NCBI RefSeq assembly: GCF_035046505.1
Contig: NC_089825.1
Span: forward strand, 4,475,063-4,539,062
DNA from: Tiliqua scincoides
Taxonomy: Eukaryota > Chordata > Lepidosauria > Squamata > Scincidae
Length of the DNA stretch: 64,000 nucleotides
Direction: 5' to 3'
A program made the translations under genes and the position numbers. Under the pieces are notes generated by a model. That model made no database searches, was not told the origin of the DNA, and was given only the letters and a program-made list of their open reading frames with translations. This document shows, in pieces, positions 25,301 to 37,045 of this stretch. The number at the start of each line of letters is the position of its first letter. The first letter of the stretch is position 1.

Positions 25301-28300
25301 AGGACCCTAGTGGCAGCTGTGTGGCGAGTCCTGATGATGCCATGGTCAAACCTCCAGGTGCCTGAGCTCTGCAAGTCCTTCCCACAAGAACTTCCTCTCC
25401 AAGGGCCCCCCCGCCGTCTCAACTGGTCAGCAGCAAAGCCCTCCACGCCAGGATTGCTGCTGCGCCTTCCCAGCACCCATGAGTTTTTCTGGTGAGTCTC
25501 AGGTGCAGCGGCTGTGCTGCTTCAGAGAAAGGCACAGACCTTCCCCCACAACCCACCTGCTGCTTCCCTGTCAGCCCATAGCGGCCGATGATCTTGCGCA
25601 TTTCCTCCTTTTCCTTGATCTCTGGGTAGCACTTCATCATGTACTCCAGCGGGGAGAGATCCAGGTCCAGCTGCTCTTGCAAATGCTGGGGGGGGGGGAG
25701 AAGAGCAGCAATGTCCAGAAGAAGAGACAGACAGCGATCATCCCCCCACAAGTGCCTGGCACCTGTGCAGCTGGATAGCAGAGCTGTCCTGAGGTGGGAG
25801 GAGAGAGGTGGGTGCTCCCACGGCTGCTCTGGGCGCAGCCTGTTTCATGTTCGGGAGCACAATGGAAGATAGGCACATGCTGGCACCCCCCTTTAAGCCC
25901 ACTTCTCCTTCTCTTTTTATGTTCAGGTACAAAGCGACAGAGGCAGGCACAAGACGCCACGGACCATACCTGGTGATACCTGCCAATTTTGACATGTGAG
26001 TGCTTGCGGATCATCCCGTCTGTGGGCAGCAGCTGGCAGGAAATAGCAGTGCCAATCAAAAAGGGCCTGGCAGACCACTGTGCCCTCAGTCACCCTGGGC
26101 AGCCCTCCCTCCTTCCCCCCCTGGCAGTTGCACTTACCTCCCCCGTGAGGAGCTTGAGCAGTGTCGACTTCCCTGCCCCGTTGGGCCCCACCAGGGCCAC
26201 TCGCGTGTCCAGGTCGATGCCAAACTCCAGGCTGTTATAAATCCAGGGCTGAAGCCCATCAAGGGACACAGATGATAAGGGCTGCTGCCACCTTCACTTA
26301 GAAAAACTGCCACCCCCCACAAAGCACCCTTCACTCACCCCATCCTTGCTGTATTTGAAGCTCACATTCTGCACCATGATGACTGGCGGGGGAATTTTCC
26401 CACAGGATGGGAAGTAGAAGGAGAGTGTCTGCATGCAGAAGGCAGTCAGGTCATGCCTCTGCTCCGCCAAGGAAGACCCCAGGTCAAGAGAAACTGCCAC
26501 CTACTCCTCCAACCCCACAGCTAGCAATGCTGTGCTATAGGGCTTCTGATTCCCCAATGGCAGCCCCAATCAACAGGTGAGGCTGTGTGGTGCCTCCCTA
26601 AATCATGTGCTTGTCTCCCAACTGTGGGGGATGGAAATGCCTTGCCCTACCTTGTCATTGATCACCCGCTCGGTCAGCCCTGAGGCCATCATCTTCTGCA
26701 GCGTCTTCTCTTTGCTCTGAGCCTGGCGGGCCAGCTTGGCGCTTCCATGGCCAAAGCGCGCAATGTAGTTCTGAAACAGCCCATAAAGCATTTGCTGGCA
26801 CCACAATCCGCCACACCAACTGTGTCACATGCAGGCAGGATAGGTACTTATCCCAGAGAGTTGGACTGAGGAAGCCACTTCCTTCTCTAGAAAAACCCAG
26901 AAGCCTCCTGCTGACAAGGACACCCAGGGGCTCAGCAGCTACTACCTTCATGTGGGCAATCTGATCCTGCTCCCAATGGAAGCGCTTCATCTGGTTCTCC
27001 TCCAGCTCCAGGCGGGTCTTGACATACTGATCATAGTTGCCCTACAGGAAGAGAGAAGAATGCCTATAATGGTGGTGGTGGGGTTCACTGGGGATCCAGC
27101 CACCACTTGCCCCTTAGGAGATCCCTGCCACCTCCCAGTGTTCCTACCCACACGTGCCGCACAAGGAGAACCCCTTTCTGCTCACCGTATAATACTTGAG
27201 CTTCCGGTTGTGCATGTGGATGATGTTGGTGCAGACTCCGTTCAAGAAGTCCTGGGAGTGCGAGATCAGGACAAGGATGCGCTTGAACCTGCAAAAGAAA
27301 GAGCAGCCCCTGGCTGGAAAAGACCTCGAGGGGAAGATCCTCCTCCTACTTCTCCTTCTCAGTCTCCAAGGCTGTTCCCTAGTTCACACACAAACTCACG
27401 TTTTCAGTTCTTCTTCCAACCACACACAAGCATCCAGATCCAGGTGATTGGTGGGCTCATCCAGAAGCAGCATGAAGGGCCGGAGGAACAGAGCCCTACA
27501 AGGGGGAGGGGGAGACAGAAGCAATCAGGTCAATTATGATGCAGACAGGAAAGGAAAAAAAGCAGCTGGTCCACCAGCCCTGCCACCCACCTGGCCAGAG
27601 CCACCCGCATCCGCCAACCACCACTGAAGTCCTTCAGTTTCTTCCGCTGCATGGCAGGAGAGAAGCCCAAGCCATGCAGTATCCGCGAGGCTCGCATCTC
27701 AGCCTTGTCAGCATCCAGCTCCTCCAGGCGCTCATACAGCTCCATAAGCTTTTCGCATTCCGCTGTGTGAGAAAAAACAAGCTACTCACACTGCAGAGAC
27801 CTGGGGCACCCAAGCCTCTGCCGCCAGGGCCACCAAACCTTCCCCAAAGGCAGCTGATGGCTCCCACGGTCAGCCCTCCCCCCCAAAAGGCCTGGGCTAC
27901 TACCGTCCTCATGAGCCAGCCGCTCGGCCTCCCGTTCCAGCATGGCTCGCTCAGTATCCACCTCCATCACACACTGCAATGGTGTCTTCTCACTAGGGGG
28001 CATTTCACGGGTCAAATGGTAGATGTCAATGTGCTCTGGAATGGGAACCTCCCGTTTCCCAATTGCGGAGAGCAACATCGACTTCCCTAAGCGTATGAAA
28101 AGAAAAGAACGAGGCGTGTCAGAACCCTCCCATCATCCAGGAGGCTCTCACAAACCAAGGCTGCTCCCAAACCAGAGTGGGACTCTCCTGCACGGACCTG
28201 GGCAGCAACTCTTGTACGAGACTCTGCACGTGTGGCCTGTGTGGAGCACCAGCGCTGGACGGCTGCCCGCCTGCCCCCCAACTTCTCAAGAGCTCAAAGG

Positions 28301-28998
28301 ACAAAGAAGAAGCCAAAAAAAGTTGCCACACACGCACTACCGCTGAATGGGCAACCGCAGGCTGCCCAAGGAACACTGCTGGGTCCAGTGCCTGAAGGCG
28401 CTTCCGCCCGCCACCCCGGATGGAGTGAGGCTGGGAGCGAGGCCCCTCACAGGGCTGCTCAGCGTGGTCAGGGCCCCCTGCCTGCCTACAGCATCCCGCC
28501 AGCCCACCTGTGCCGTTGAGGCCGATGAGGCCGTAGCGCCGCCCGGAGTTGAGCTCCAGCCTGGTGTCGCTGAGCAGCTCCTGGCCGTGGAAGGTGAGGG
28601 AGAGGCTGAGGATGTGCACGTCGGTGCTGTTGGGGTGCGAGGCCAGCGCCCCCGTCACGGCCCGGGCCGCCGCCTTGCGCAACTCGAAGTCCTCCAGGGC
28701 CCGGGCCAGCGCGTCCGCGTCCCCATCTGTGGGGGAGGAGAAGGGAGGAGTGAGCGCGCGGGGCGGCTGCCGAGCGAGGAGGCCAGGCCAGGCCCGGCCC
28801 GGCAGGCGGGGGACGCGGCTCACCGGGCGGGGCGCTGCCGTCGGCCTCCTGCTCCTGCGGTCCGCGGCGGGCGTCGTCCTGCTCGGGGCCCCCGCCGGCG
28901 TCTCCATTCTCGTCGGGGGTCCTGCGGGCCGGCCGCTGCCGGGCCTTGGCTGCCTCCTTCTTCTTGGCCGCCTTCTTCTTGGCCAACTCCGACGGCAT
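22318..28998 (-). CDS. ABCF2: ATP-binding cassette sub-family F member 2
   Basis: Fourteen coding exons join in frame to 632 codons plus stop: 28824-28998, 28508-28726, 27904-28086, 27591-27762, 27400-27495, 27186-27288, 26946-27041, 26651-26770, 26339-26428, 26138-26248, 25970-26032, 25557-25685, 23871-24074, 22318-22455. The start [15 protein letters not shown] matches the family, and human ABCF2 is 623 aa. Two ABC ATPase domains and no membrane segment. Domain 1: Walker A GLNGTGKS, signature FSGGWRMR, Walker [12 protein letters not shown]. Domain 2: Walker [11 protein letters not shown], signature LSDGQKC, Walker [11 protein letters not shown], and H-loop LVSHD. All ATPase motifs are intact. 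The product ends KKTHSV. ABCF proteins act on ribosomes and in translation control rather than transport. The N-terminal linker after residue 25 is GC-driven and poorly conserved. Confidence 0.97.
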
Positions 28999-29220
28999 CT
29001 GGGGCGGACGGGACAGGCAAGCGCGTCAGGCCGGGCGGGCGTCCCCCGCCCGCTCCCTCCCTCCGTCCACGGCGCGCACCCGACACCGCCGGAGGAGCGA
29101 CCTGCCTCCGGGGGAGCAGGCCCCGCCGCCGCCGCCGCCGCCGCCTGCCTACCTTCCCTCCTTCCTTGCTTCCTTCCCGGCCGGCCCGGCGCACTTTCCC
29201 TCTGTCGCAACAGAACAGCC
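28999..29220 (-). other. ABCF2: ABCF2 intron 1 and non-coding first exon
   Basis: The ATG is preceded directly by a pyrimidine tract and CAG, so it opens an exon after a splice acceptor. A matching donor, GGGAAG|GTAGGC, is at 29153/29152 on the minus strand. This implies a non-coding first exon from 29153 to about 29220 and a tiny intron of about 154 bases. A (CCG)n run lies in that intron at about 29123-29145. Confidence 0.65.
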
Positions 29221-29390
29221 GCTGCCGCGTGCGCACGCCCCGCCCCCGGCGCCTCTCCAATCGCCGCGCGCCGCGTCACGCGTGCCGGCGCCGCGGAACG
29301 CCGGGAAGTGGAGGCCGCCCCGCCGCGCCACGCCCCGCCTCTTCCGGCGCGACGCTCGTGTGGAGGCGCGACGCATGTCACAGGAGGTAG
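29154..29390. promoter_or_regulatory. Bidirectional CpG-island promoter, ABCF2 / CHPF2
   Basis: CpG-dense sequence between the ABCF2 non-coding first exon (minus) and a likely CHPF2 non-coding first exon (plus, donor GGAG|GTAGGC near 29385). No TATA box. An ETS-type CCGGAAG is present on the minus strand at 29341-29347. Head-to-head genes this close usually share a promoter. Confidence 0.65.
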
Positions 29391-30092
29391 GCCGTTTCCC
29401 GGAGGGCCGTCGGGCGCTGCGCGGCCTCGGCCTTCCTCTGTCCCCTGCCTGCCAGGCACCCGTCCCTGCAGGGCGCCCTCGGCGCGGCTCCCGGAGGCCG
29501 GACGCGGCCCTAGGCCGCCGCCGGCTGTGTGTCCGCCGAGCAAACGCGCCTCCGCCCGGCGGTCCGCCAGCCCGCGGGGGCCGCAGAGCGTCCGGCTCAG
29601 CCGCCGTCGAAGCTGCTCCTGGGGAGGCGCCGGGGCCACGTGCAAGCGCGCGTGCAGCCGGGCCGGGCGGCGCAGCGCACTGCCTGGCAGTGCTGCGGCC
29701 GCGGCTGCCTCCTGGGGCTGCGCCTGTGCGGACGAGCGCGCCTGTCTGCTGGGCGGCCTCGCGGGCGCGTCTTCGCAGCCGCAGGCCCAGCCGCGTTCGC
29801 TCAGCAGCCTGCCCAAGGCGCTTGGCGGGGCTCTAACCGTGAACGTGTCCCGGCCTGGGCGCGGCTGTGTGTCTGCTGCCCTGGCGAGGGTGCCCGGGCA
29901 CTCCTTCCGTGCCTGGCTGTGGGCAGGCGGGGCTGCTGTCTGGTCCTGCCCGCTTACCCTTCTCGGCTTTCTCAGCAGGGCCCGGCGTGGCACCCCATGT
30001 GGATCCTCGTGGGCTGCTGCAGCGCCTATCCCCAGACGGCCGTGATCCGTGGCGGTGCCGGCCCCCGCATCCCCGTGGAGCCCGCTGCGGTC
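29300..30092 (+). other. CHPF2: CHPF2 5' UTR exon 1, intron and UTR part of exon 2
   Basis: A donor (CAGGAG|GTAGGC, near 29385) pairs with a strong acceptor, a pyrimidine-rich stretch ending CTTTCTCAGCAG near 29978-29987. The second exon then runs without interruption to the ATG at 30093. The transcription start is inferred from the CpG island only. Confidence 0.55.
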
Positions 30093-33000
30093 ATGCGGCT
30101 GGCTGCCGCCTTGGCCCTCCTGAAGCCTGTGCTGCCACTGCTCCTTGGGCTGTCCCTGGGCTGCAGCCTGAGCCTTCTGCGTGTCTCCTGGACCCAGGGC
30201 GATGACTCCTGTGTGGGCACTGCTCTTGGAAGCAGCTGGCAGCCAGCAGGGGGGCAGCCGCAGGGTGCTGGTGCCGAAGGAGAGCTGGGCCAAGTGGAGC
30301 AGGAGGAGGCTTTCCGGCCACGCATTGTGCCTTATTACAGGGATCCCAGTAAGCCGTACAAGAAGGTGCTCAGGTAAGGGGCTGGTTGGGAGGGTATGCC
30401 TGACACCCTTGGCTGCTCCAAGCCAAGCACACGGTTTGTAGACCTCTTGGCAGTAGGGGGGAGTCTGCCTCTCAAGCCTGCTGAACTGTAGGTTGAGAGA
30501 AGTCTCTGGAAAGGATGCCTCATTATATGCTCTGTCCTGGCAAGAGCCCTGGCAGGTGGCACTGGTTATCATCCTGGCAGGCAGAGCAGAGGGGCTTGCC
30601 TGAGGCTGCCCCAGACGCTTGTGGCAGAATGGCAGCTTATGCTGGTCGTGTAGGGGCATCTTTCTGTTTGCACTTTGATCATCAGCTAGCTGGAGTTCCA
30701 CAGCTAGCTAGAGTGGAGTGCCCACAGCTAGCTGGAGTCCCACCTGTCTCTGCACACTCAAGCTGATTTTGCATCCTTTCATCCTTGGCTTTCAAGAACT
30801 GAGGGAAAGAAACAAAACAGGAGAGTAGAGCAGGGCCTTTCTTGTGCTCAGTGTGCTGCAGTGTCGAGAAGTGTGGAGGAAGGAAGTGAAGGTGCTGGCA
30901 TCCCAGGGCAGTGGGAGAAGGGGTGTCAGGCCTGGGGCAGCAAATGAGTCTATGTTGCAGGTGAGGGACGGCTGAGGATGGTGAGGATGGAGATCCAAAG
31001 GTGGCAGGCAGGAGTGGCATGGAGTGTGAGAGCTGAGGGAGGAGCCAGGCCGGGGTGGGCTTTCAGGGCGGGGGGGGGTACTGCCAGGTGAAGTCCTGCT
31101 TTGCCTTGTGGAAGAGCCCCTGCAGCTTCCAGCTGCCACAGCGAGCGCTTCAGAGTGGAAAGAGCCATTGCTTCCCTGCCATGGAAATGCCGAAGCTCTG
31201 GAGATGCATCCAGAAGCGTTTCTGCCAAGTCTGGGTAGAGCACTTGGGAACCCCAGCCCACCAGTGGCCTCTCTGTGTTCCTGGGAGGGACCCCAAGAGC
31301 AAGAGTTTCCTGCCAATTATCTGGGGAGCTGCTCTGGCTGCCCATATTCCCCCCTGGGCCCAACCAGCAGCCTCTTTCTGTTTCTGCTGGGGCTCATGTG
31401 GGAACAGGAGCCCAGCTGGGGGCATTCCTGGCTGCATGGCCAAGGGTTGGTGGCCTTGTTGTTGCTATTGCATTTGTGGTTGGGTGCATTGAAAGGGAGC
31501 AGAGAGAGAGCTGTGGTTGTTGTTTGTCAGGATACAAGCCGTTATGTTTTTTGGAAGCCAGCACCAGCAGGGGCTGTGGCAGGTGCCTTATGCAGACGTG
31601 TGCCTGGGGAGGAGGGGTGCTGAGCTGCTTTGGAGAATCAGGAAGGGGAAGCTTCACAGCTCTGGCTCTTCCCCTGCAGGACCCGCTACATCCAGACGGA
31701 GCTGGGCGTCCGTGAGCGGCTGTTTGTGGTGGTGTTGACCTCCAGGGCCACCTTGAACACGCTGGCTGTGGCCGTCAACAGGACCGTGGGCCATCACTTT
31801 TCCCACCTGGTCTACTTCACAGGGCTGCGCAGCACCAAGGTGCCCCACGGCATGGCCGTGGTATCCCACGGGGACGAGCGCCCAGTCTGGCTGATGTATG
31901 AGACGGTGCGCTACGTCCACCAGCACTTTGGGGGCGACTTTGACTGGTTCTTCGTCATGCAGGATGACACCTATGCCCAGGCGGAGCGGATCAAGGCCCT
32001 TCTTGCCCACCTGAGCATCAACCAGGAGGTCTATCTGGGCCGGGCAGAGGAGTTCATTGGCGGGGAGGAGCAGTTCCGCTACTGCCACGGCGGCTTCGGC
32101 TACCTACTTTCCCGTAGCCTGCTGTTGAAGCTGCACCTACACTTGGACAGCTGCCGCAACGAGATCCTAAGTGTGCGTCCCGATGAGTGGCTGGGGAGGT
32201 GTGTGGTGGATTTCCTGGGCATCAGCTGCACCTCCCAACACCAGGTACTCCTCCAGCCCAGGGCAGCCTATTGAGAACCAGGGAGGGAGCTGGGCATGTC
32301 ACGGGCAGAGGTACCCGCATGCTGCTGCCCTGGAGTTCAGGCAGGGAAAGTGGAAAAGGGCAGTGAAGGAGCTAGGAGGGTTTGCAGAGGAGAGGTGCAA
32401 TTGGCGCGCGGAGTCTTCCTGCCACCCTGACCCCCAGCAGGAAAGGGTGATGTGGTGTAGAAGGTAAGATGTGCGCCATGTTAGTAGGAGGGAGATACCT
32501 GTCCTAGACAAAGATTCTCGCTTGTACTGTGCTAGAAGGTGGGGCTGATGCAGGCTAGTTGGCATTTCGCCTCTCCGTGAGAAAGGTACATTACGTTAGC
32601 TATTCCCACAGTGCCTGTGGCCATGCTGGCAGCGTGCTGATGACACCCTGATGCGGGCCAGCTGTGGGAGAAACAGGTCTGTGGACACCCGTCCCCATGC
32701 TGCATCCCAATACCCCATGGCACAGACAGGAAAGGATCCCAGCCCCCTGGGTGACTCACCTTTTTCTTTAGGCAGTTGCAAATACCATCAGACACCATCT
32801 CAAGTACCACTGGTTGAGAAACACTAGTGCAGAACAAACGCCTGGGTTGCCACAAAGCTCACATCTGCTGGGAGATGAGACTTGTCTGCAGGAAAGACCC
32901 CTTTGGCCATGGGAAGAACTATCTCCAGCCCCACTGAAGGGAGCCTCAATTGTGCTGTGAACGCTCTTTGTCCAGGCAACCCAGTTCTGAGCCCAACTTG

Positions 33001-36000
33001 GGGAGGGGGCATTAACCAAGGTCAAATTCTCTTTTTTCTTTTTTGGCCAGGTTCAAATTCTTCCTGCAGTCACTTCTAGCAAAGGTGGCAAGAACAGTAG
33101 AGGCAGCTGGCAGGAGCGGTGGATGGAACCAGTTCCCTGGCTTTTTGCACCAGCCATTCTATCTAGGCACTTGGCCCCCATTCCCTTAGATGCCCTGCTT
33201 GGGTGTCCAGCAGCCTTTAGCTATCCATCCATCTCCATTTCCAACTTTTTGCCTTATTCCCAATGGGCAGCAGTTGGAGCTTGCTGGAGCTCCCACTTGC
33301 TGGAGCTCTCCCCTCCCCTCCAGACATGGAGCTCGGGAGGCAGAGAGATCTCTGCTCCCTCTCTTGTTCTCTAAGGCCAGCTGAGGTGTGTGGAGGGAGA
33401 CCCCTCTTGGGTTCCTGTGCTAAGGGACTTTGCCAAATGCTGCGAGTTCTGGGGGGGGTACGGTGCTAGCCAGATTACCTCTCTCTGCATGCCTTCCTGT
33501 GCTCTCCATGCACTTTGAAAGGCTAGTGAGACCATTTTGGAAGGAACCATGCTGAGTCTCCTTGAGCAAAGTTTGTTCTTCTGTACCTATGATCCAGATA
33601 ACCTTGGGGCCCAATCCTGTTCAATTCTCCAGTGTTGATACAGCTGCAGAGCAGCCCTGAGATAAGAGAAAAAATGTTCCTTTACCTTGAGGAGGCCTCT
33701 GTGACTGCTCCTCCACTGCAAGATGTAGTGCACAATGCATTGGCACAGCTGCATCGGTGCTGGAAAGTTGGTTAGGTTTGGGCCCTGAATCAGGTTTTTG
33801 ACCAGTTTTTCTGGAATGGAAGCTTCCCGGCCTGTAATTTCCTGGGTGTGTCATGGATCTCTCTTTAAGCACTGGTGCTGCATGAGCTGCTGCAGTTGGT
33901 CTTGGAACCCACTGGAGGAAAGGTGACCTGACTAGTGGGTCCCAGGGGGTCATGCAAGATGTGATGCTGAGCCCATGGGCAATAGTGAGCAGTGGTGCTG
34001 TCCTTTTCTCCGTGCTGCGACTGTTCCGTGCGACCTGGCTGTGGTCTACAGTTGAGTCCCACCCCTGCCATGCTGGGCCCTGTCGAGCACAGGAGTTGGG
34101 AAGAAGGCTGGCCCTCCCTCGGCTGGGCGCAGTAGGCGCTGTCCTGGAGGCCATGCATGCACCCCGCACATGCCCTGCAGTGGAGCTTGCTGGACCTCCC
34201 AGGTGGTGCAGTGCAGTGTGGTGCACTTGCAGGCAGGAGATGGCTTTGGTGTCCCATTCAGCCTCCTGAAGCTCACTGGTGAATCTTGAGCCAGATTTTC
34301 TCCATCTTTTCTGCCTCCTAACGTGGTTCTGAGGATGGCATAACTCTTTAAATGAAACATGGGGGCAACCCTCTAAATCTGAGTGAGTGGACCAGAAGTT
34401 GTTGTTCTCCTCACTGCATTTCTTTTCCTTCTAGGGCCAGCATTTCCTGTCCTATGAACTAGCCAAGAATTCAAACCCAGAGGGGGAGGCATTTGGGGGG
34501 GCCATTACTGTGCACCCCGTCACCGAGGCAGCCCTCATGTATCGCCTGCACAAGAGGTTCAGCAGGGTGCAGCTGGACCAGACGTACCAAGAAATAGAAC
34601 AGCTGCAGGTAGATGTCACAGGCGGGGGGGAGTTGTGGGGAGGACCCCATCAGCAGCCTGATGGGTGGGGGGGGGTGCCACTAGCATCCGGTGTGGGGAA
34701 TGATCTCTCGGCTGTCTAGGCCCAGTGTGTAAGACCAGTGCAGTCTTACAGAAGTGAGAGCACAACCAGGTGAGCCAGCAAAACCGAGAAGTGGTTGAGA
34801 GGTGCTGGGAGTGGGTGGCAACGCAGTTTGGGCATGCTGTGTGGGGGCAAAGGCCAGAAGAGTTTGTCTTACCCAGCCTGCCCAGAGCGGGGTGCTCAGG
34901 AGCACTTGTGTCTCCAGCCAAGGGCAGCCAGGAGCTTCTGGGCACTTGCAAGGGAGAGTGGATGGGAGGCCCAGCTGACCACGAGCATGCTCGACTGCCG
35001 CCCTGGATGGAGTTGGCTCTGCTCCTTGAAAGGGCTGCCACTGGGTGCCAGCTTCGTCTTTGCCTGGCCTGGGACCCACATGAGGTGGTCTCTGCTGATC
35101 AAGGGCTTTTGCACTGGGGTGTACAGGGACTGGGCAAGGAAACAGCTGGTGAGCATGGGCAGGACCTGCTCCCTTGGATGCTGAGGGCAGGTCTGCACAA
35201 GCTGGCTGGGAGCAAGCTCCTTTGTGGGCAGCAGGGCTTGCTTCTATGCCAACTTGTCTGGGTTGGGTGCACTTGCAGTGTCTCGCAGCCTCCTGGGGGT
35301 ACAGGGAGCCCTCCTCGACTGTCTGCAGGGCTCTCCAATGCTTTAGAAGTGAAAGTAGAGCGATCACGCTCCACTTCTGCTTGAAGCTGCAAAAGTGAAA
35401 GTGGAGCGATTGTGCATGATCCCTCCACTTTCACTTTTGCAGTTGCACAGAGCTCCCCATGCCCCTGGAAGGCTGCAGGAGGCTCTGGTAAGTGCACCCA
35501 AGCCCCTGCAGTCCCCTGAGTGGCGCGATCCTGGGGATCACACCACTGCCTTCCCCCCACCTCCACTGACTCCCCCTGCCCCTTCAAGGACTTACAGTGG
35601 TTTTCAAACTCCCTGAGACTTTGAAAACCGCTGAGTTAGACCGAAGCCAGTCACCACTTTCTTGGCTGGGCTTAGGGACTGGCTGGATGAGGGCAGGAAG
35701 GGAATGACGATGGGGTCTGCTCTTTCCCGGCAGGCCCAGATTCGGAACCTGACAGCACTGATGCCCACGGGGGAGGCAGTGCTTTCGTGGCCTGTGGGCA
35801 TCTCCCCACCCTTCGTGCCCAAGTCTCGCTTTGAGGTGATTGGTTGGGAGTACTTCACAGAGCAGCACCTGTTCTCCTGCCCTGGCGGTGCCCCCAAGTG
35901 TGAGCTGGCAGGAGCTAGCCGGGCTGACGTGGGCGACATCATCCAGGCTGCGCTGGAGCAGCTCAACCAGCACTACCAGCCTCAGCTGCGCTTCCACAAG

Positions 36001-36999
36001 CGGCGGCTCCTGAACGGATACCGGCGCTTTGACCCCACCCGGGGCATGGAGTACACACTGGACCTGCTGCTGGAGGCCATCACTCAGAAGGGCCACCACC
36101 ATATGCTGGCCAAGCGGGTGCACCTCCTGCGGCCCCTGAGCCAAGTGGAGATCATCCCGATGCCCTACGTGACCGAGGCTACCCGGGTGCAGCTGCTGCT
36201 GCCCCTCAGTGCTGCAGAGCTGGACTTTGCAAGCGGCTTCTTGGACACATTTGCCACAAACGTCCTGGATACGCACGACAATGTTCTGCTCACACTCCTC
36301 CTGTTCTATGCCCCGTACGAGGCGCAACGAGTTGGGCAGGTGGATGTCTTTGCAGGGGTCAAGGCCATGGTGGCCGAGCTGGAGAAGCGCTACGCGGGTG
36401 TGAAGATTCCCTGGATCAGTGTCTGGGCCGAGCTGCCCTCCCAGGTCAAGCTCATGGACATCATCTCCAAGAAGCACCCGGTGGACACCCTCTTCTTCCT
36501 GGCCAGCGTCTGGACGGAGGTCAGCACGGACGCCCTGAACCGCTGCCGCATGAATGCCATCAGCAGCTGGCAGGCTTTCTTCCCGGTGCACTTCCAGGAA
36601 TACAACCCCGTGCTGGCCTTCCACGGGGACCAGACTGCCGCCTCCAGCAGCACCGACTTCCTGCGGGACGGGCACTTTGACCGACACGCCTTTGCCGAGG
36701 CCTGCTTCTACAATGCAGACTACATGGCTGCCCGCACCAGGCTGGCCGCTGACGTGCTGGACAGGGAGGAGGTGCTGGAGGAGCTGGAGCTCTTGGATGT
36801 TTTTATGCGCTACTCAGAGCTGCACCTCTTCCGGGCGGTGGAACCGGCGCTGGTGCAGAAGTATGTGCTGCGCAGCTGCAACCCACGTCTGAGTGAGGAA
36901 CTCTACCACCACTGCGTGCTCAGCAACCTGCAGGGCCTGGCCTCGCGCTCCCACCTGGCTGTAGCCCTCTTTGAGCAAGAGCAGGCCAACAGCACCTGA
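30093..36999 (+). CDS. CHPF2: Chondroitin polymerizing factor 2 (chondroitin sulfate glucuronyltransferase)
   Basis: Four coding exons, 30093-30373, 31680-32244, 34435-34608 and 35734-36999, join in frame to 761 codons (human is 772). The start [15 protein letters not shown] leads into a single hydrophobic segment (about residues 12-31) forming a type II Golgi signal anchor. The N-terminal glycosyltransferase half has [18 protein letters not shown], then [11 protein letters not shown] near residue 188, the metal-binding-like QDD found in this family, and [13 protein letters not shown]. The last exon carries the C-terminal half ([40 protein letters not shown]) and ends [10 protein letters not shown]. 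The protein adds glucuronate to, and supports polymerisation of, chondroitin sulfate in the Golgi. No damage seen. The long GC-rich final exon is typical of the gene. Confidence 0.97.
30374..31679 (+). other. CHPF2 intron 1
   Basis: No recognised transposon. A small tandem repeat of AGCTAGCTGGAGT-type words lies at about 30683-30745. Confidence 0.6.
32245..34434 (+). other. CHPF2 intron 2
   Basis: Contains the second copy of the palindromic dispersed repeat (33603-33787). A hAT-like end, GGTTGAGAAACACTAGTG, at about 32812-32829 has no partner that I could find. The rest is unassigned. Confidence 0.6.
33603..33787. repeat. Palindromic dispersed repeat, copy 2
   Basis: Starts CTTGGGGCCCAATCCTGTTC and ends GGTTAGGTTTGGGCCCTGA. 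The interior (CTCTGTGACTGC) is the reverse complement of copy 1 at 17520-17707, so the two insertions are in opposite orientation. It lies inside CHPF2 intron 2. Confidence 0.65.
34609..35733 (+). other. CHPF2 intron 3
   Basis: The left part is unassigned; the right part (about 35327-35633) is a foldback hAT-type repeat described separately. Confidence 0.6.
35327..35633. mobile_element. Foldback hAT-type element, second family member
   Basis: Shares with the element at 5929-6393 a GATCCTGGGGA segment followed by a C-rich CACTGCC region, and ends in TTTGAAAACCGCTG. It contains a perfect 20-bp inverted repeat, arms 35387-35406 and 35423-35442 around a 16-base loop. The left border is uncertain and no target duplication was seen. 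Confidence 0.55.
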
Positions 37000-37045
37000 G
37001 GGGGCCTCGCAAGGAAAGCAATTAAAGTTGGTTGCTTTGGGGGCC
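37000..37045 (+). other. CHPF2: CHPF2 3' UTR with ATTAAA signal
   Basis: ATTAAA at 37021-37026, only 22 bases after the TGA, would give a very short 3' UTR. A longer form using a later site cannot be excluded. Confidence 0.55.

Noticed and set aside
28119-30701. 860-codon open frame on the minus strand across the ABCF2/CHPF2 promoter
   Set aside because: Caused by the GC-rich CpG island. It reads through ABCF2 exons, introns and the antisense of CHPF2 exon 1, and no protein family is visible outside the true exon.
32790-32830. GGTTGAGAAACACTAGTG as the end of a hAT element in CHPF2 intron 2
   Set aside because: No matching opposite end or 8-bp duplication could be found nearby.
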